Shown: positions 8,451-17,136 of the stretch, in pieces
How the letters are laid out: every line of letters starts with the position of its first letter
How positions within the stretch are numbered: position 1 is the stretch's first letter
DNA from: Burkholderia sp. D-99
GTDB taxonomy: Bacteria > Pseudomonadota > Gammaproteobacteria > Burkholderiales > Burkholderiaceae
Assembly (NCBI RefSeq): GCF_011605345.1
Contig: NZ_JAAOXM010000002.1
Coordinates: 1,240,001-1,304,000 of the forward strand
DNA length: 64,000 bases
Reading direction: 5' to 3'
Made by a program: the position numbers and the translations under genes
The notes under the pieces: model-generated
Databases searched by the model: none
The model's input: the letters and a program-made list of their open reading frames with translations, nothing else
Told to the model about the DNA's origin: nothing

Positions 8451-9458
8451 TTACTTCAGGTAGCCCGCAGAGCCGAACCAGTCGAGCGCATCGCGCAGCC
8501 CTTCGCGGTACGGGCGTGCACGGTAGCCGAGTTCGCGCTCGGCCTTCGCGGACGTGAAATACATCTTGTTCTTCGACATCCGCAGCCCGTCCACGGTGAC
8601 GAACGGCTCCTTCTTCGTGAACTTCGCGACCGCTTCCGCACCGATCGCGAGCGGGTAGAGCGGCCAGCGCGGCAGCGCGATCGTCGGCGCCTTGCGGCCC
8701 GTCATCTGCGCGATGTCGGCGAGCATCTGCTGCAGCGGCAGGTTCTCGCCGCCGAGGATGTAGCGCTCGCCGATCCGGCCGCGCTCGAGCGCGAGGAAGT
8801 GGCCGTGCGCGACATCGTCGACGTGCACGAGGTTCAGCCCCGTGTCGACGAACGCGGGAATCTTGCCGAGCGCGGCCTCGACGATGATGCGGCCGGTCGG
8901 CGTCGGCTTCACGTCGCGCGGGCCGATCGGCGTCGACGGGTTGACGATCACGGCCGGCAGCCCTTCGTCGGCGATCATCCGCTCGACCGCACGTTCCGCG
9001 AGCACCTTGCTGCGCTTGTAGACACCGATCGCCTGCTCCGCCGTGAGCGGCCGGTTTTCGTCGGACGGATCGCCGGCACTCGTCACCTTCAGCGTCGCGA
9101 CGCTGCTCGTGTAGACGATCCGCTCGACGCCTTCCGCGCGTGCCGCGCGCATCGTCGCGACCGCCCCCTCGAGGTTCGCACGCTCGATTTCGTCGGGATC
9201 GGGCGCCCATAGCCGGTAGTCGGCCGCGACATGCAGCAGGTAGCGCACGCCGCGCAGGGCGGCGCGCATCGATGCCTCGTCGCGCATGTCGCCGGTGACG
9301 ATCTCGGCGTCGAGATCCGCGACGTTCGTGCGCGGGCTGGTCGGGCGCACGAGCACGCGCACCGCATAGCCTTTCTGCTGCGCAATGCGCGCGACGGCCG
9401 AGCCGACGAAACCGGACGCGCCGGTGACGAGAACGAGATCGCGGGAGGTATCAGTCAT
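8451..9458 (-). CDS. hpnA: Hopanoid-associated sugar epimerase HpnA
   Basis: A 335-residue extended short-chain dehydrogenase. It has the Rossmann motif TGASGFVGSAVA, the catalytic triad residues in YTSSVATL and VYKRSK (Tyr-x-x-x-Lys appears as GVYKRSKVLAE), and the NPSTPIGPRD substrate loop. Members of this family act on sugar nucleotides or isoprenoid-linked sugars in hopanoid side-chain formation; the substrate is not proven by sequence. The ATG at 9458 has an AAGGAA site upstream, so the 28 Arg-rich residues of the longer frame are rejected. It faces away from hpnB and is separated from it by the repeat protein. Confidence 0.88.
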   Translation of the reverse strand: MTDTSRDLVLVTGASGFVGSAVARIAQQKGYAVRVLVRPTSPRTNVADLDAEIVTGDMRDEASMRAALRGVRYLLHVAADYRLWAPDPDEIERANLEGAVATMRAARAEGVERIVYTSSVATLKVTSAGDPSDENRPLTAEQAIGVYKRSKVLAERAVERMIADEGLPAVIVNPSTPIGPRDVKPTPTGRIIVEAALGKIPAFVDTGLNLVHVDDVAHGHFLALERGRIGERYILGGENLPLQQMLADIAQMTGRKAPTIALPRWPLYPLAIGAEAVAKFTKKEPFVTVDGLRMSKNKMYFTSAKAERELGYRARPYREGLRDALDWFGSAGYLK

Positions 9459-9634
9459 GCGTTTCCTTCGGGGCCGCGCGCGAGCGGCGCGGCGGTTGAG
9501 CGTCGGCGAGATTGTACGTGGTCGGCGCGCGCGGCGACGCAAGGCCGTGACGGGTGTGAGCAGGCCCTGGCCCGTGTGCGAAGCGGCCGACGCGACTACA
9601 ATGCCGGGCTTGAATGCAACGGGAGGGCGACGCG

Positions 9635-9931
9635 ATGAGCCGCAATGAACTGGACGAACGGATCGAGACCTACTACGTGCGGGTGCGCGGCGTCGTGCAG
9701 GGCGTCGGCTTCCGTCATGCGACGGTGCGCGAGGCGCATGCGCTGAAGCTGCGCGGCTGGGTCGCGAATCTCGAGGACGGCACTGTCGAAGCGATGATCC
9801 AGGGCCCCGGCGCGCAGATCGACCGGATGCTCGCGTGGCTGCGTCACGGGCCGCCGGCCGCGCGCGTGACCGAGGTGACGTTCGAGGAGCGCCTGACCGA
9901 ACGGCGCTTCGAGCGCTTCCAGCAGCAATAA
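9635..9931 (+). CDS. acyP: Acylphosphatase
   Basis: 98 residues, the standard size. Arg27 in VVQGVGFRH binds the phosphate and Asn45 in GWVANLEDGTVE positions the water; both are present. It hydrolyses carboxyl phosphates such as 1,3-bisphosphoglycerate and acetyl phosphate in the cytoplasm. The ATG at 9635 follows GGGAGG at 9621-9626. A permease gene starts 15 bp after its stop, so the two probably share a transcript. Confidence 0.95.
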   Translation: MSRNELDERIETYYVRVRGVVQGVGFRHATVREAHALKLRGWVANLEDGTVEAMIQGPGAQIDRMLAWLRHGPPAARVTEVTFEERLTERRFERFQQQ

Positions 9932-9946
9932 GGCGGCGCGAACCCC

Positions 9947-10846
9947 ATGACGGGATATCCGGAGGCCGGGCGCGGCCTCATGCTGTCGGTGATGGCGTCG
10001 ATGCTGTTCGCGCTGATGTCGGCCTACGCGAAACTGCTCGCGCCGCTCACGGGGCTCGACATCTTCGCGTGGCGCGTGTTGTGGACCGCGCCGGGCGCGC
10101 TCGCGCTGATCGCGCTGCGCGGCCGCTGGCCGGCACTCGTCGAACTCGTGCGCCGCTGTGTGCGCGACTGGCGTCTGCTGATCGCATTGCCGGTGAGTGC
10201 AGCGCTGCTCGGCGTGCAGCTGTGGCTGTTCCTGTGGGCGCCGCTGCACGGCCGCATGCTCGAAGTGTCGCTCGGCTATTTCCTGCTGCCGCTGACGATG
10301 GTGCTCGTCGGCCGCTTCTACTATCACGAACGGCTCGATCCGCTGCAATGGGCGGCAGTCGCGTGCGCCGCGCTCGGCGTCGCGCACGAGGTGTGGGCGA
10401 CGCGCGCGTTCGCGTGGCCGACGCTCGTCGTCGCGCTCGGCTATCCGCCGTATTTCGTGCTGCGTCGGCGGATCAACGCCGATTCGCTCGCCGCGTTCGC
10501 AGTCGAGATCGCGCTGCTGTGCCCGATCGCGTTCGCGATGGTCGCGACGAGCGCGACGCGCGTGGCCGACCATCCGGTGCTGTGGGCCGCGCTGCTGCCG
10601 GGGCTCGGCGTGCTCAGCACGCTCGCGCTCGCGAGCTACCTGAAGGCGAGCCGGATGTTGCCGATGGCATTGTTCGGGATTCTCGGCTACGTCGAGCCCG
10701 TGCTGCTCGTCGCGGTGTCGCTACTGCTGCTCGGCGAAACGCTGAGCGTCGCGAAGCTCGCGACGTACGGGCCGATCTGGGTTGCCGTGGCGCTGACCGC
10801 GTGGCACAGCGCGATGCTGATGCGGCGCCTGCCCGCACGCGGATAA
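9947..10846 (+). CDS. RarD-like EamA-family permease
   Basis: A 299-residue membrane protein with about ten hydrophobic segments arranged as two EamA halves. The features AYAKLLAPLTGLDIFAWRVLW near the start and GYVEPVLLVAVSLLLLGETL in the last third are typical of RarD-type transporters of the drug/metabolite superfamily. Substrate unknown. It follows acyP by 15 bp. Confidence 0.85.
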   Translation: MTGYPEAGRGLMLSVMASMLFALMSAYAKLLAPLTGLDIFAWRVLWTAPGALALIALRGRWPALVELVRRCVRDWRLLIALPVSAALLGVQLWLFLWAPLHGRMLEVSLGYFLLPLTMVLVGRFYYHERLDPLQWAAVACAALGVAHEVWATRAFAWPTLVVALGYPPYFVLRRRINADSLAAFAVEIALLCPIAFAMVATSATRVADHPVLWAALLPGLGVLSTLALASYLKASRMLPMALFGILGYVEPVLLVAVSLLLLGETLSVAKLATYGPIWVAVALTAWHSAMLMRRLPARG

Positions 10847-11252
10847 GCGTCGATCGCGATGCGGCGGCGGCGCGGAACGTGCCGCGCATCGCGCATCGCA
10901 TGGCAGTCGCGCGGCGGTCGCGCGGCGGTCGAACACCTCATGCTGACCGCAAACTGGCGTCGCGCTGACGTGAGTCTGGCGATGCTGCCTGCTTTGCGCC
11001 ACAAGGCTCGCGCGTGTAATCGAACAGAAGATTCGGTTGCACTTTGTTACTTAGGGTCGCTCCTGATCGGCCATTAGACTGGCCTCACCGACTTCCCTTC
11101 GTATGCAGCCTTTCAATGAACGGTCATCCCCGTGCCTGGCCGGCCGGGTTGGCGCGATACGGGCATACGCGTATCGCGGCTGATCCCGCTCGCCTTCTCC
11201 TTCCCGATCCATTCCCCGGTGCGTGCCGCACCACTGTCGTGCAGGTGCGCTC
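10847..11252. other. Intergenic region, 406 bp
   Basis: No gene recognised. It contains an 11-bp tandem duplication (TCGCGCGGCGG twice, around 10904-10925) and a relatively AT-rich stretch near 11030-11060 that may hold the promoter of the OpgC-like gene. A 72-codon frame over the start of that gene looks non-coding. Confidence 0.45.
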
Positions 11253-12374
11253 ATGGCGTTGAGCGTGCCGCCCGCCACGGTTCAGCCGTCACGCAGCGGC
11301 CGCCTGATCGAAGTCGATTTCTTCCGCGGCATCGTGCTGTTGATGATCGTCGTCGATCACATCGGCGCGAGCGTGCTGTCGCGCGTCACGCTGCACGCGT
11401 TCGCGCTGTGCGACGCGGCCGAGGTCTTCGTCTTTCTCGGCGGCTTCGCGACCGCGAGCGCCTATGGCGCGATCGCCGAACGGCACGGCGCGCGTGCTGC
11501 GCAACGGCGCTTCGTGCGCCGCGCGATGCAGATCTATCGCGCGTTTCTCGCGACATCGACGCTGATGCTCGTCGTGTCGGCCGTGCTCGACCACTACGGG
11601 ATCGATGCGCCGAATCTCGCGCTCGACGACGTCAGCGTGATGCTCGCCTCGCCGCTCACGGGCGCAGCCGAGCTGCTGACGTTCCAGCGCCAGCCGTATC
11701 TCGCGTCGGTGCTGCCGATGTACGTGCTGTTCGCACTCGCGTCGCCGGTGCTCGTGCCGTTCGCGCGCCGGCATCCGTGGCTGCTCGTCACGCTCGGCAT
11801 CGCGTCGTGGATCGCGGCGGGCTGGCTCGGCCCCGAGCTGCTGGATACCGACGGATTCCGCTGGAGTTTCAATCCGTTCGCGTGGCAACTGATGTTCGTC
11901 GCCGGCGTGCTCGCGCGCTGCCAGCCGTTCTACCGGCGCATCGCGCTCGGCCGCTGGGGGGCCGCGGCGACCGGGCTCGCATGCGCGGTCGTGCTCGGTT
12001 GCGCGAGCTACAAGCTGTTTTCGGATCTGCCGTTGCCGGAAGGCGTGTTCAAGCGCGATCTCGCGCTGCCGCGCGTCGTGAGTTTCGCGGCCATCGCGTG
12101 GCTGATGGCCGATTGCGTGCGCTTCGGCTGGATCGCGCGGATCGCGCAGGGCGTGCGGCCCGTCGTGGCCGTGGGGCAGCGCGGGCTGATCTGCTTCGTC
12201 GCGGGCGCGGCGATCTCGCTCGTCATCGATTCGCTCTTGCATCCGGTCGTGCGCAGTGCCGACCTGCGGCATGTCGGCGTGGGCCTCGCGGCCGACGCGT
12301 GCGCGCTCGGGCTGATGATGGCCGTGGCCGGTTCGGGAACGTGGATCGCGCGGTGGCGCAGCGCGGCCGCGTGA
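11253..12374 (+). CDS. OpgC-domain membrane protein
   Basis: 373 residues, about ten membrane helices, beginning with the OpgC signature: RLIEVDFFRGIVLLMIVVDH and a following CDAAEVFVFLGGFATASAYG. OpgC proteins are inner-membrane acyltransferase-3 relatives that succinylate osmoregulated periplasmic glucans. No opgG or opgH lies nearby, so the role here may be a different O-acylation. The ATG at 11253 keeps the amphipathic start; ribosome binding site is weak (CAGGTG). Confidence 0.8.
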   Translation: MALSVPPATVQPSRSGRLIEVDFFRGIVLLMIVVDHIGASVLSRVTLHAFALCDAAEVFVFLGGFATASAYGAIAERHGARAAQRRFVRRAMQIYRAFLATSTLMLVVSAVLDHYGIDAPNLALDDVSVMLASPLTGAAELLTFQRQPYLASVLPMYVLFALASPVLVPFARRHPWLLVTLGIASWIAAGWLGPELLDTDGFRWSFNPFAWQLMFVAGVLARCQPFYRRIALGRWGAAATGLACAVVLGCASYKLFSDLPLPEGVFKRDLALPRVVSFAAIAWLMADCVRFGWIARIAQGVRPVVAVGQRGLICFVAGAAISLVIDSLLHPVVRSADLRHVGVGLAADACALGLMMAVAGSGTWIARWRSAAA

Positions 12375-12409
12375 GCGGCGCGGGAGGGCACGGAACGTGC
12401 CGCGTAGCG

Positions 12410-12616
12410 TCAGTGAGGTGAGCCGATACGGGAGCGGGGAACGGCGGTTGCGTCGTCGGATTCGGCGTCGTCGCATTCGTCGGGCGCCGGATCGTCGCGT
12501 TCCGCGAGTACCGCGTCGGCTTCGGCAGCCGCCCGGGCGGCGCGCAGCGCAGTGCATCGCTGCGCGTACCGGATGTCCGAGAGGATCCTCAGGAGCCTCG
12601 TGGTCTTGCTTTTCAT
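12410..12616 (-). CDS. Small acidic-tailed hypothetical protein (68 aa)
   Basis: Starts at ATG 12616 with a GGGAGAA site seven bases upstream. The first half is basic (MKSKTTRLLRILSDIRY), the second is Ala/Glu/Asp-rich (AEADAVLAERDDPAPDECDD). No homologue recognised. Its last codons run through a copy of the GGTGAG-N6-CGGGAG repeat at 12417-12434, which supplies the C-terminal SRIGSPH. It ends near the convergent OpgC-like gene. Confidence 0.55.
   Translation of the reverse strand: MKSKTTRLLRILSDIRYAQRCTALRAARAAAEADAVLAERDDPAPDECDDAESDDATAVPRSRIGSPH
12417..12434 (+). repeat. Single copy of the GGTGAG-N6-CGGGAG repeat
   Basis: GGTGAGCCGATACGGGAG, identical over 18 bp to the third unit of the array at 38477-38494. 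It overlaps the 3' end of the small minus-strand gene. Confidence 0.8.
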
Positions 12617-12732
12617 GGTCTTCTCCCGCCAGTGCGCATCGCGGCGGATGCACTGCTTGCAACCAGTGTAGGACGCAATTGCCCAGCTGGCGGGAGAATG
12701 TGGCGTGCAGGCCGCACGCCGAGGGATAGCCC

Positions 12733-14253
12733 TTACTGGGCCGTGGCGACGCCCTGCGCCTGCAGCGATTCCTCGCGGCGCTCTTCTGCACAACGCTGGT
12801 GCTGGCGCGACAGGCGGTTCATCAGCGGCAGCAGCAGCAGCGCGAGCAGCATGCCGATCGCGGCGAGCCAGCCGAGCTTCTCGAACAGCGACAGGTAGAG
12901 CGGCAGCGATTCGGTGGCCGGCAGTTCGTGCGACGGCATCTGCGCGAAGTTCGCGACGACGCTGCCCAGATACTGCGACACGCCCGTCGCGACGAAGTAC
13001 GCACCCATCATGAAGCCGCTCATGCGCGCCGGCACGTAGCGGGCGATCATCGCGAGGCCGAGGCCGCTCACCAGCAGTTCGCCGAGCGAGTAGAGGCCGT
13101 AGCCCCACACCATGAACCACGACGACACGCGGCCGTCGACCGCGTAGCGGCCGCTGATCGTGAACACCAGGTAGCCCGCGGCCACTGCGCCGAAGCCCAG
13201 TGCGTACTTCGCGGCGACCGGCAGGTCACGGCCGCCCTTCGCGACGGCGTTGTAGACCCACACGAGCACCGGGCTCAGCAGCATGATCCAGATCGGGTTC
13301 AGCGCCTGGAACTGCGCGGCGCTCCACGTGAACAGCGTCGTGCCGAACAGCATGAAGCGCGGATCGACGTTGCGCAGCGCGAACAGCGTCAGCGACGTCG
13401 ACATCTGCACGTAGAAGATGAAGAACAGGATCACCTGGCCGATCAGCACGAGCGCCGCGATCAGGCCCGCGCGCTCCGAGCGCTCCGACTTCGCGATCAT
13501 GTATGCGAAGATCGCGAGGATCGCGAACGCTGCCGTCCACACGCTGGCGACCGCGAGCTGCTTGTGCTGCAGCACGTACAGCGTGACCAGCGCGAGCCCG
13601 ACACCGCCCAGCGCGACCGCGCCGAGGCGTTTCCAGCGGATCGGCTGGTCGTCGGGCAGCGAGCCGACGTGCGCGAGCGTGCGATGCATCAGCATGAAGT
13701 TGAAGATCGCGAGCAGCATGCCGCCGCAGCAGACCGCGAACGCAGCGTGCCAGCCCCAGTGATCCTTGATCCACGGCGTCGCGAGCATCGACACCGTCGA
13801 GCCGATGTTGACCGCCATGTAGTAGATCGTGAACGCGCTGTCGATGCGCGCGTCGTCGCCTTCATAGATGCGGCGCACGAGGTTCGCCGCGTTGGCCTTG
13901 AACAGGCCGTTGCCGACGACGATCACGCCGAGCGACGCATACATGTACGTCAGTTGGTCGTTCGGTACCGAAAGCATCAGGTAGCCGGTGCACAGCACGG
14001 CAGCGCCGATGATCATCGTGCGGCGGGCGCCGAGCACCTTGTCGCCGATCCAGCCGCCGATCGACGGTGCGGCATAGACGAGTGCGGTAAACGCACCCCA
14101 GGTCAGGTTCGCATGGCTGTCGGTGAAACCGAGCCGGTCGACCATGAAGAGGACCAGGAGCGCGGCCATGCCGTAGTAGCCGAAGCGCTCCCACATTTCG
14201 ATGAGGAAGACCGTCGTGAACGATCGGGTTTGTGAAACGGGTGGTTGCATCAT
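12733..14253 (-). CDS. POT-family proton-coupled di/tripeptide symporter
   Basis: 506 residues with about 14 membrane segments. The E19-x-x-E22-R23-F-x-Y-Y motif of helix 1, which couples protons to peptide uptake, is intact (EMWERFGYYG). A second family motif appears as GNGLFKANAANLV, and the LNPIWIMLLSPVL segment matches the PTR2 signature region. Two adjacent ATGs (14253, 14250) can start it; the 59 upstream residues of the longer frame are Pro/Arg-rich and rejected. Inner membrane importer of small peptides. Confidence 0.93.
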   Translation of the reverse strand: MMQPPVSQTRSFTTVFLIEMWERFGYYGMAALLVLFMVDRLGFTDSHANLTWGAFTALVYAAPSIGGWIGDKVLGARRTMIIGAAVLCTGYLMLSVPNDQLTYMYASLGVIVVGNGLFKANAANLVRRIYEGDDARIDSAFTIYYMAVNIGSTVSMLATPWIKDHWGWHAAFAVCCGGMLLAIFNFMLMHRTLAHVGSLPDDQPIRWKRLGAVALGGVGLALVTLYVLQHKQLAVASVWTAAFAILAIFAYMIAKSERSERAGLIAALVLIGQVILFFIFYVQMSTSLTLFALRNVDPRFMLFGTTLFTWSAAQFQALNPIWIMLLSPVLVWVYNAVAKGGRDLPVAAKYALGFGAVAAGYLVFTISGRYAVDGRVSSWFMVWGYGLYSLGELLVSGLGLAMIARYVPARMSGFMMGAYFVATGVSQYLGSVVANFAQMPSHELPATESLPLYLSLFEKLGWLAAIGMLLALLLLPLMNRLSRQHQRCAEERREESLQAQGVATAQ

Positions 14254-14753
14254 CAATCTCGTTTGAAACGGACGGCACGGATCGCGCGTCGTCTTGGGGT
14301 CGAACTGGTGCCGGTGCACAATGGGGCCGGGTAGGCTTGGCGCTGGCGATGGATCAGTCGGGCGGTTAGCCCGGGCCGGGGTCGGTCTCCGCCTGGTGTG
14401 GCGGGGAGGGGCCCCGACCGGCGCGCGCATGGTAACGGCTGCCGGTCCGGTGCGTCACGTATCTGCCACCTAGGGAAACTCCCAATGTGGCAGTAGCTTT
14501 CAGGAACATTCGTCTCATCATCTATTTGTAAGCTTTCGTGCCGGCCCTCCGAAGATTCCCGGAGAGCCGCTTGCAGCTTGCCTGTGAAGCCGGCGAGTCT
14601 GGCAAGATAGCGCGTCATTTCGCTCGCTTCGTGTCCCGTTTAGTGCACCGGGCTCAACATCGAAGACGTATGCGAACCCGAAGACTAAGCTATATCGTTC
14701 TAACTTAGTTATTTTCCATCAAACATTTTTTGACGATCACTTTTCGGCCTGCT
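14254..14753. other. Divergent control region, 500 bp
   Basis: Lies between the POT symporter and the XRE-cupin regulator. It holds an interrupted hairpin (CTGCCAC 14463-14469 with GTGGCAG 14487-14493, and an inner GGGA-AAC-TCCC) and a 6-bp inverted repeat ACTAAG/CTTAGT (14684-14689, 14704-14709) just before the regulator. The last 60 bp are AT-rich and probably contain its promoter. No gene seen. Confidence 0.5.
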
Positions 14754-15335
14754 ATGGTTCCCCCCACTGAAAACTCGCGGGCTGCAGACGCTGCCGCCGC
14801 TCTGGGCAGCAAGATTCGCGCGTTGCGCCAACGACTCAAGCGCACGCTCGACGACACCGCTACCGCCGCGGGGATTTCGAAGCCGTTTCTGTCTCAAGTC
14901 GAACGCGGGCTCGCGTCGCCGTCGCTGACATCGTTGGCCGGTATCGCGCACGCGCTCGGTGTGACGGTGCAGTACTTTGTGGATACGCCGAGCGAGGAAC
15001 GCTCGGTTTGCCGAGGCGAGCAGCTGCGCTTCTTCGGGTTCGCCGATTCGGCGAACCTGTTCGCGAGGCTGACGAACGTATCCGAAGGGCGCCAGCTGGA
15101 GGCGATCCTCGTGAGGATGCCGCCGGGGCAGAAGCGGTCGGAGGTGACGACACATGCAGGAGAGGAGTTCCTGTATGTGATTGAAGGGGAAGTGTCGCTG
15201 ACGCTGGAAGGCAAGACGTTCGTCCTGCAGGCCGGCGACAGCTCGCACTATCAGTCGACGGTCCCGCACAGCTGGGCCAACACCGCGAAGATCGAGTCGG
15301 TGGTGGTCTGGGTCGGTACACCGAGGCTGTTCTAA
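14754..15335 (+). CDS. XRE-family regulator with C-terminal cupin domain
   Basis: 193 residues. Residues about 18-72 form a helix-turn-helix of the Cro/XRE type (IRALRQRLKRTLDDTATAAG then ISKPFLSQVERGLASPSL). Residues about 115-190 form a cupin_2 barrel with HAGEEFLYVIEGEVSLTL and DSSHYQSTVPHSW. Such proteins sense a small ligand and control adjacent transport or catabolic genes. It is upstream of, and co-oriented with, the oligopeptide ABC operon, with a perfect palindrome in between, so it is the likely regulator of that operon. Confidence 0.9.
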   Translation: MVPPTENSRAADAAAALGSKIRALRQRLKRTLDDTATAAGISKPFLSQVERGLASPSLTSLAGIAHALGVTVQYFVDTPSEERSVCRGEQLRFFGFADSANLFARLTNVSEGRQLEAILVRMPPGQKRSEVTTHAGEEFLYVIEGEVSLTLEGKTFVLQAGDSSHYQSTVPHSWANTAKIESVVVWVGTPRLF

Positions 15336-15339
15336 CGCA

Positions 15340-15373
15340 CAGGTATTCCTTCGTTTCGAAGACGGAATACCTG
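15340..15373. promoter_or_regulatory. Candidate operator for the ABC importer operon
   Basis: CAGGTATTCC (15340-15349) and GGAATACCTG (15364-15373) are perfect 10-bp inverted arms 14 bp apart; the spacer itself holds TTCG-TTT-CGAA. A further half-site GGAATACT lies near 15390. It sits five bases after the XRE-cupin stop and 140 bp before the binding-protein gene. There is no T-run, so an operator is favoured over a terminator. Confidence 0.55.
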
Positions 15374-15514
15374 TCGAAAGAAACGTAAGGAATACTAAAA
15401 TGCAATACGAGAATCACGGGCCTCCTCAATCGCTGCACCCGTCAGCGTCTCACGCGTAAGCCGCGGCATCCGCCGCGCGACGCTCACCGAACAACCCTTC
15501 TCAAGACTGCCACG

Positions 15515-17125
15515 ATGAAATCCTTGCATGCCATGTCGGCCGTGCTGGCCGCGCTCGCCCTGACGCCTGTCGCCCACGCCGTTTCCGTTCCGTCGAACGT
15601 CGCGCTCGCTCCTCAACAGGACCTGACGCGCCAGGTGCCCGCCGAAGTCGAGTCGCTCGACCCCGCGCACATCGAGTCGTGGACCGGCAACACGATCGGC
15701 CTCGACCTGTTCGAAGGGCTGGCGCGCATCGACGCAGCCGGCCAGATCGTCCCGGGTGTCGCGCTGTCGTGGGAACGCAAGACGCCGACGACGTGGATCT
15801 TCAAGCTTCGCCATGACGCGAAGTGGAGCAATGGCCAGCCGGTGACGGCCGCCGATTTCGTTTATGCATGGCAGCGCCTCGTCGATCCGAAGACGGGCTC
15901 GAAGTACACGATCCTCGTCGAGTTCGTGAAGAACTCGAAGGACATCATCGCGGGCAAGGCCGCGCCGTCGACGCTCGGCGTGCGCGCCGTCGATCCGTAC
16001 ACGCTGGAAGTGACGACCGACGTGCCGGTCGCGTTCTTCCCCGAGCTGACGGCCATGGTGCCGCTCGCGCCGGTGAACAAGGACACGGTGACGAAGCTCG
16101 GCGACGCGTGGACGCGCCCGGGCAACATCGTCAGCAACGGCGCCTACCAGCTCGTCGACTGGCAGCCGAACAACCGCATCGTGATCTCGAAGGATGCGAA
16201 ATACTGGAATGCGCCGAAGGTCGTGATCAACAAGGTCACGTACCTGCCGATCGAGAGCGACGAGACGGCGATGCGCATGTACCAGGCCGGCCAGATCGAC
16301 TACAGCTACTCGATCCCGTCGGGGATCTTCCAGCAGGTCAGCAAGCAGTTCGGCGGCGAACTGCGCCAGGGCCTGCAGCTCGCGACGTACTACTACTACC
16401 TGAACAACAGCGATCCGGCACTGAAGGACAAGCGCGTGCGCCAGGCGCTGTCGATGGTGCTCGATCGCGACGTGCTGACCCAGAAGCTCACGCAGGCCGG
16501 CGAGAAGCCGATGTACGGCCTGATGCCGAACGGCACGAAGGGCGTGCAGCCGTTCACGCCGGACTGGGCGTCGTGGCCGATGGCCAAGCGTGTCGCGACC
16601 GCGAAGGACCTGCTGAAGCAGGCCGGCTATTCGGACGCGAAGCCGCTGTCGTTCACGCTGACCTACAACACCAACGACCTGCACAAGAAGGTCGCGCTGT
16701 TCGCGGCGTCCGAATGGCGCACCAAGCTCGGCATCGACACGAAGCTCGAGAACGTCGAGTTCAAGGTGCTGATGAAGCAGCGTCATGACGGCAAGGTGCA
16801 GATCGCGCGCGACGGCTGGTTCGCCGACTACAACGACGCGATGACGTTCTTCGACCTGCTGCGTTGCGGCAGCGCGCAGAACACCGTCGGCTACTGCAAC
16901 AAGCAGGCCGACGCACTCGTCGAGGAAGGCAACCAGAAGCTCGACGACAAGGCGCGCGCCGCGCTGCTCACGCAGGCACACGACCTCGCGCTGAAAGACA
17001 CGCCGATGGTGCCGCTGTTCCAGTACTCGGCCGACCGTCTCGTGAAGCCGTACGTCGGTGGCTACTCGCTGAAGAACGTGATCGACATGCGTGCTTCGCA
17101 GGACATGTACGTGATCAAGCACTGA
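15515..17125 (+). CDS. ABC importer periplasmic peptide-binding protein (SBP family 5)
   Basis: 536 residues with a Sec signal peptide (MKSLHAMSAVLAALAL, cleavage near AHA) and no lipobox, so it is soluble in the periplasm. Family-5 hallmarks are present: VESLDPAHIESWTGNTIGLD, LFEGLARIDAAGQIVPGVAL, WSNGQPVTAADFVYAW and RVRQALSMVLDRDVL. The pattern is closest to OppA/MppA-type oligopeptide binders. It heads a five-gene importer operon followed by a porin. Confidence 0.95.
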   Translation: MKSLHAMSAVLAALALTPVAHAVSVPSNVALAPQQDLTRQVPAEVESLDPAHIESWTGNTIGLDLFEGLARIDAAGQIVPGVALSWERKTPTTWIFKLRHDAKWSNGQPVTAADFVYAWQRLVDPKTGSKYTILVEFVKNSKDIIAGKAAPSTLGVRAVDPYTLEVTTDVPVAFFPELTAMVPLAPVNKDTVTKLGDAWTRPGNIVSNGAYQLVDWQPNNRIVISKDAKYWNAPKVVINKVTYLPIESDETAMRMYQAGQIDYSYSIPSGIFQQVSKQFGGELRQGLQLATYYYYLNNSDPALKDKRVRQALSMVLDRDVLTQKLTQAGEKPMYGLMPNGTKGVQPFTPDWASWPMAKRVATAKDLLKQAGYSDAKPLSFTLTYNTNDLHKKVALFAASEWRTKLGIDTKLENVEFKVLMKQRHDGKVQIARDGWFADYNDAMTFFDLLRCGSAQNTVGYCNKQADALVEEGNQKLDDKARAALLTQAHDLALKDTPMVPLFQYSADRLVKPYVGGYSLKNVIDMRASQDMYVIKH

Positions 17126-17136
17126 GCGGAGCGATC

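Noticed and set aside
11116..11262. 48-codon frame before the OpgC-like gene
   Set aside because: Pro/Arg-rich, no ribosome site, overlaps the next gene.
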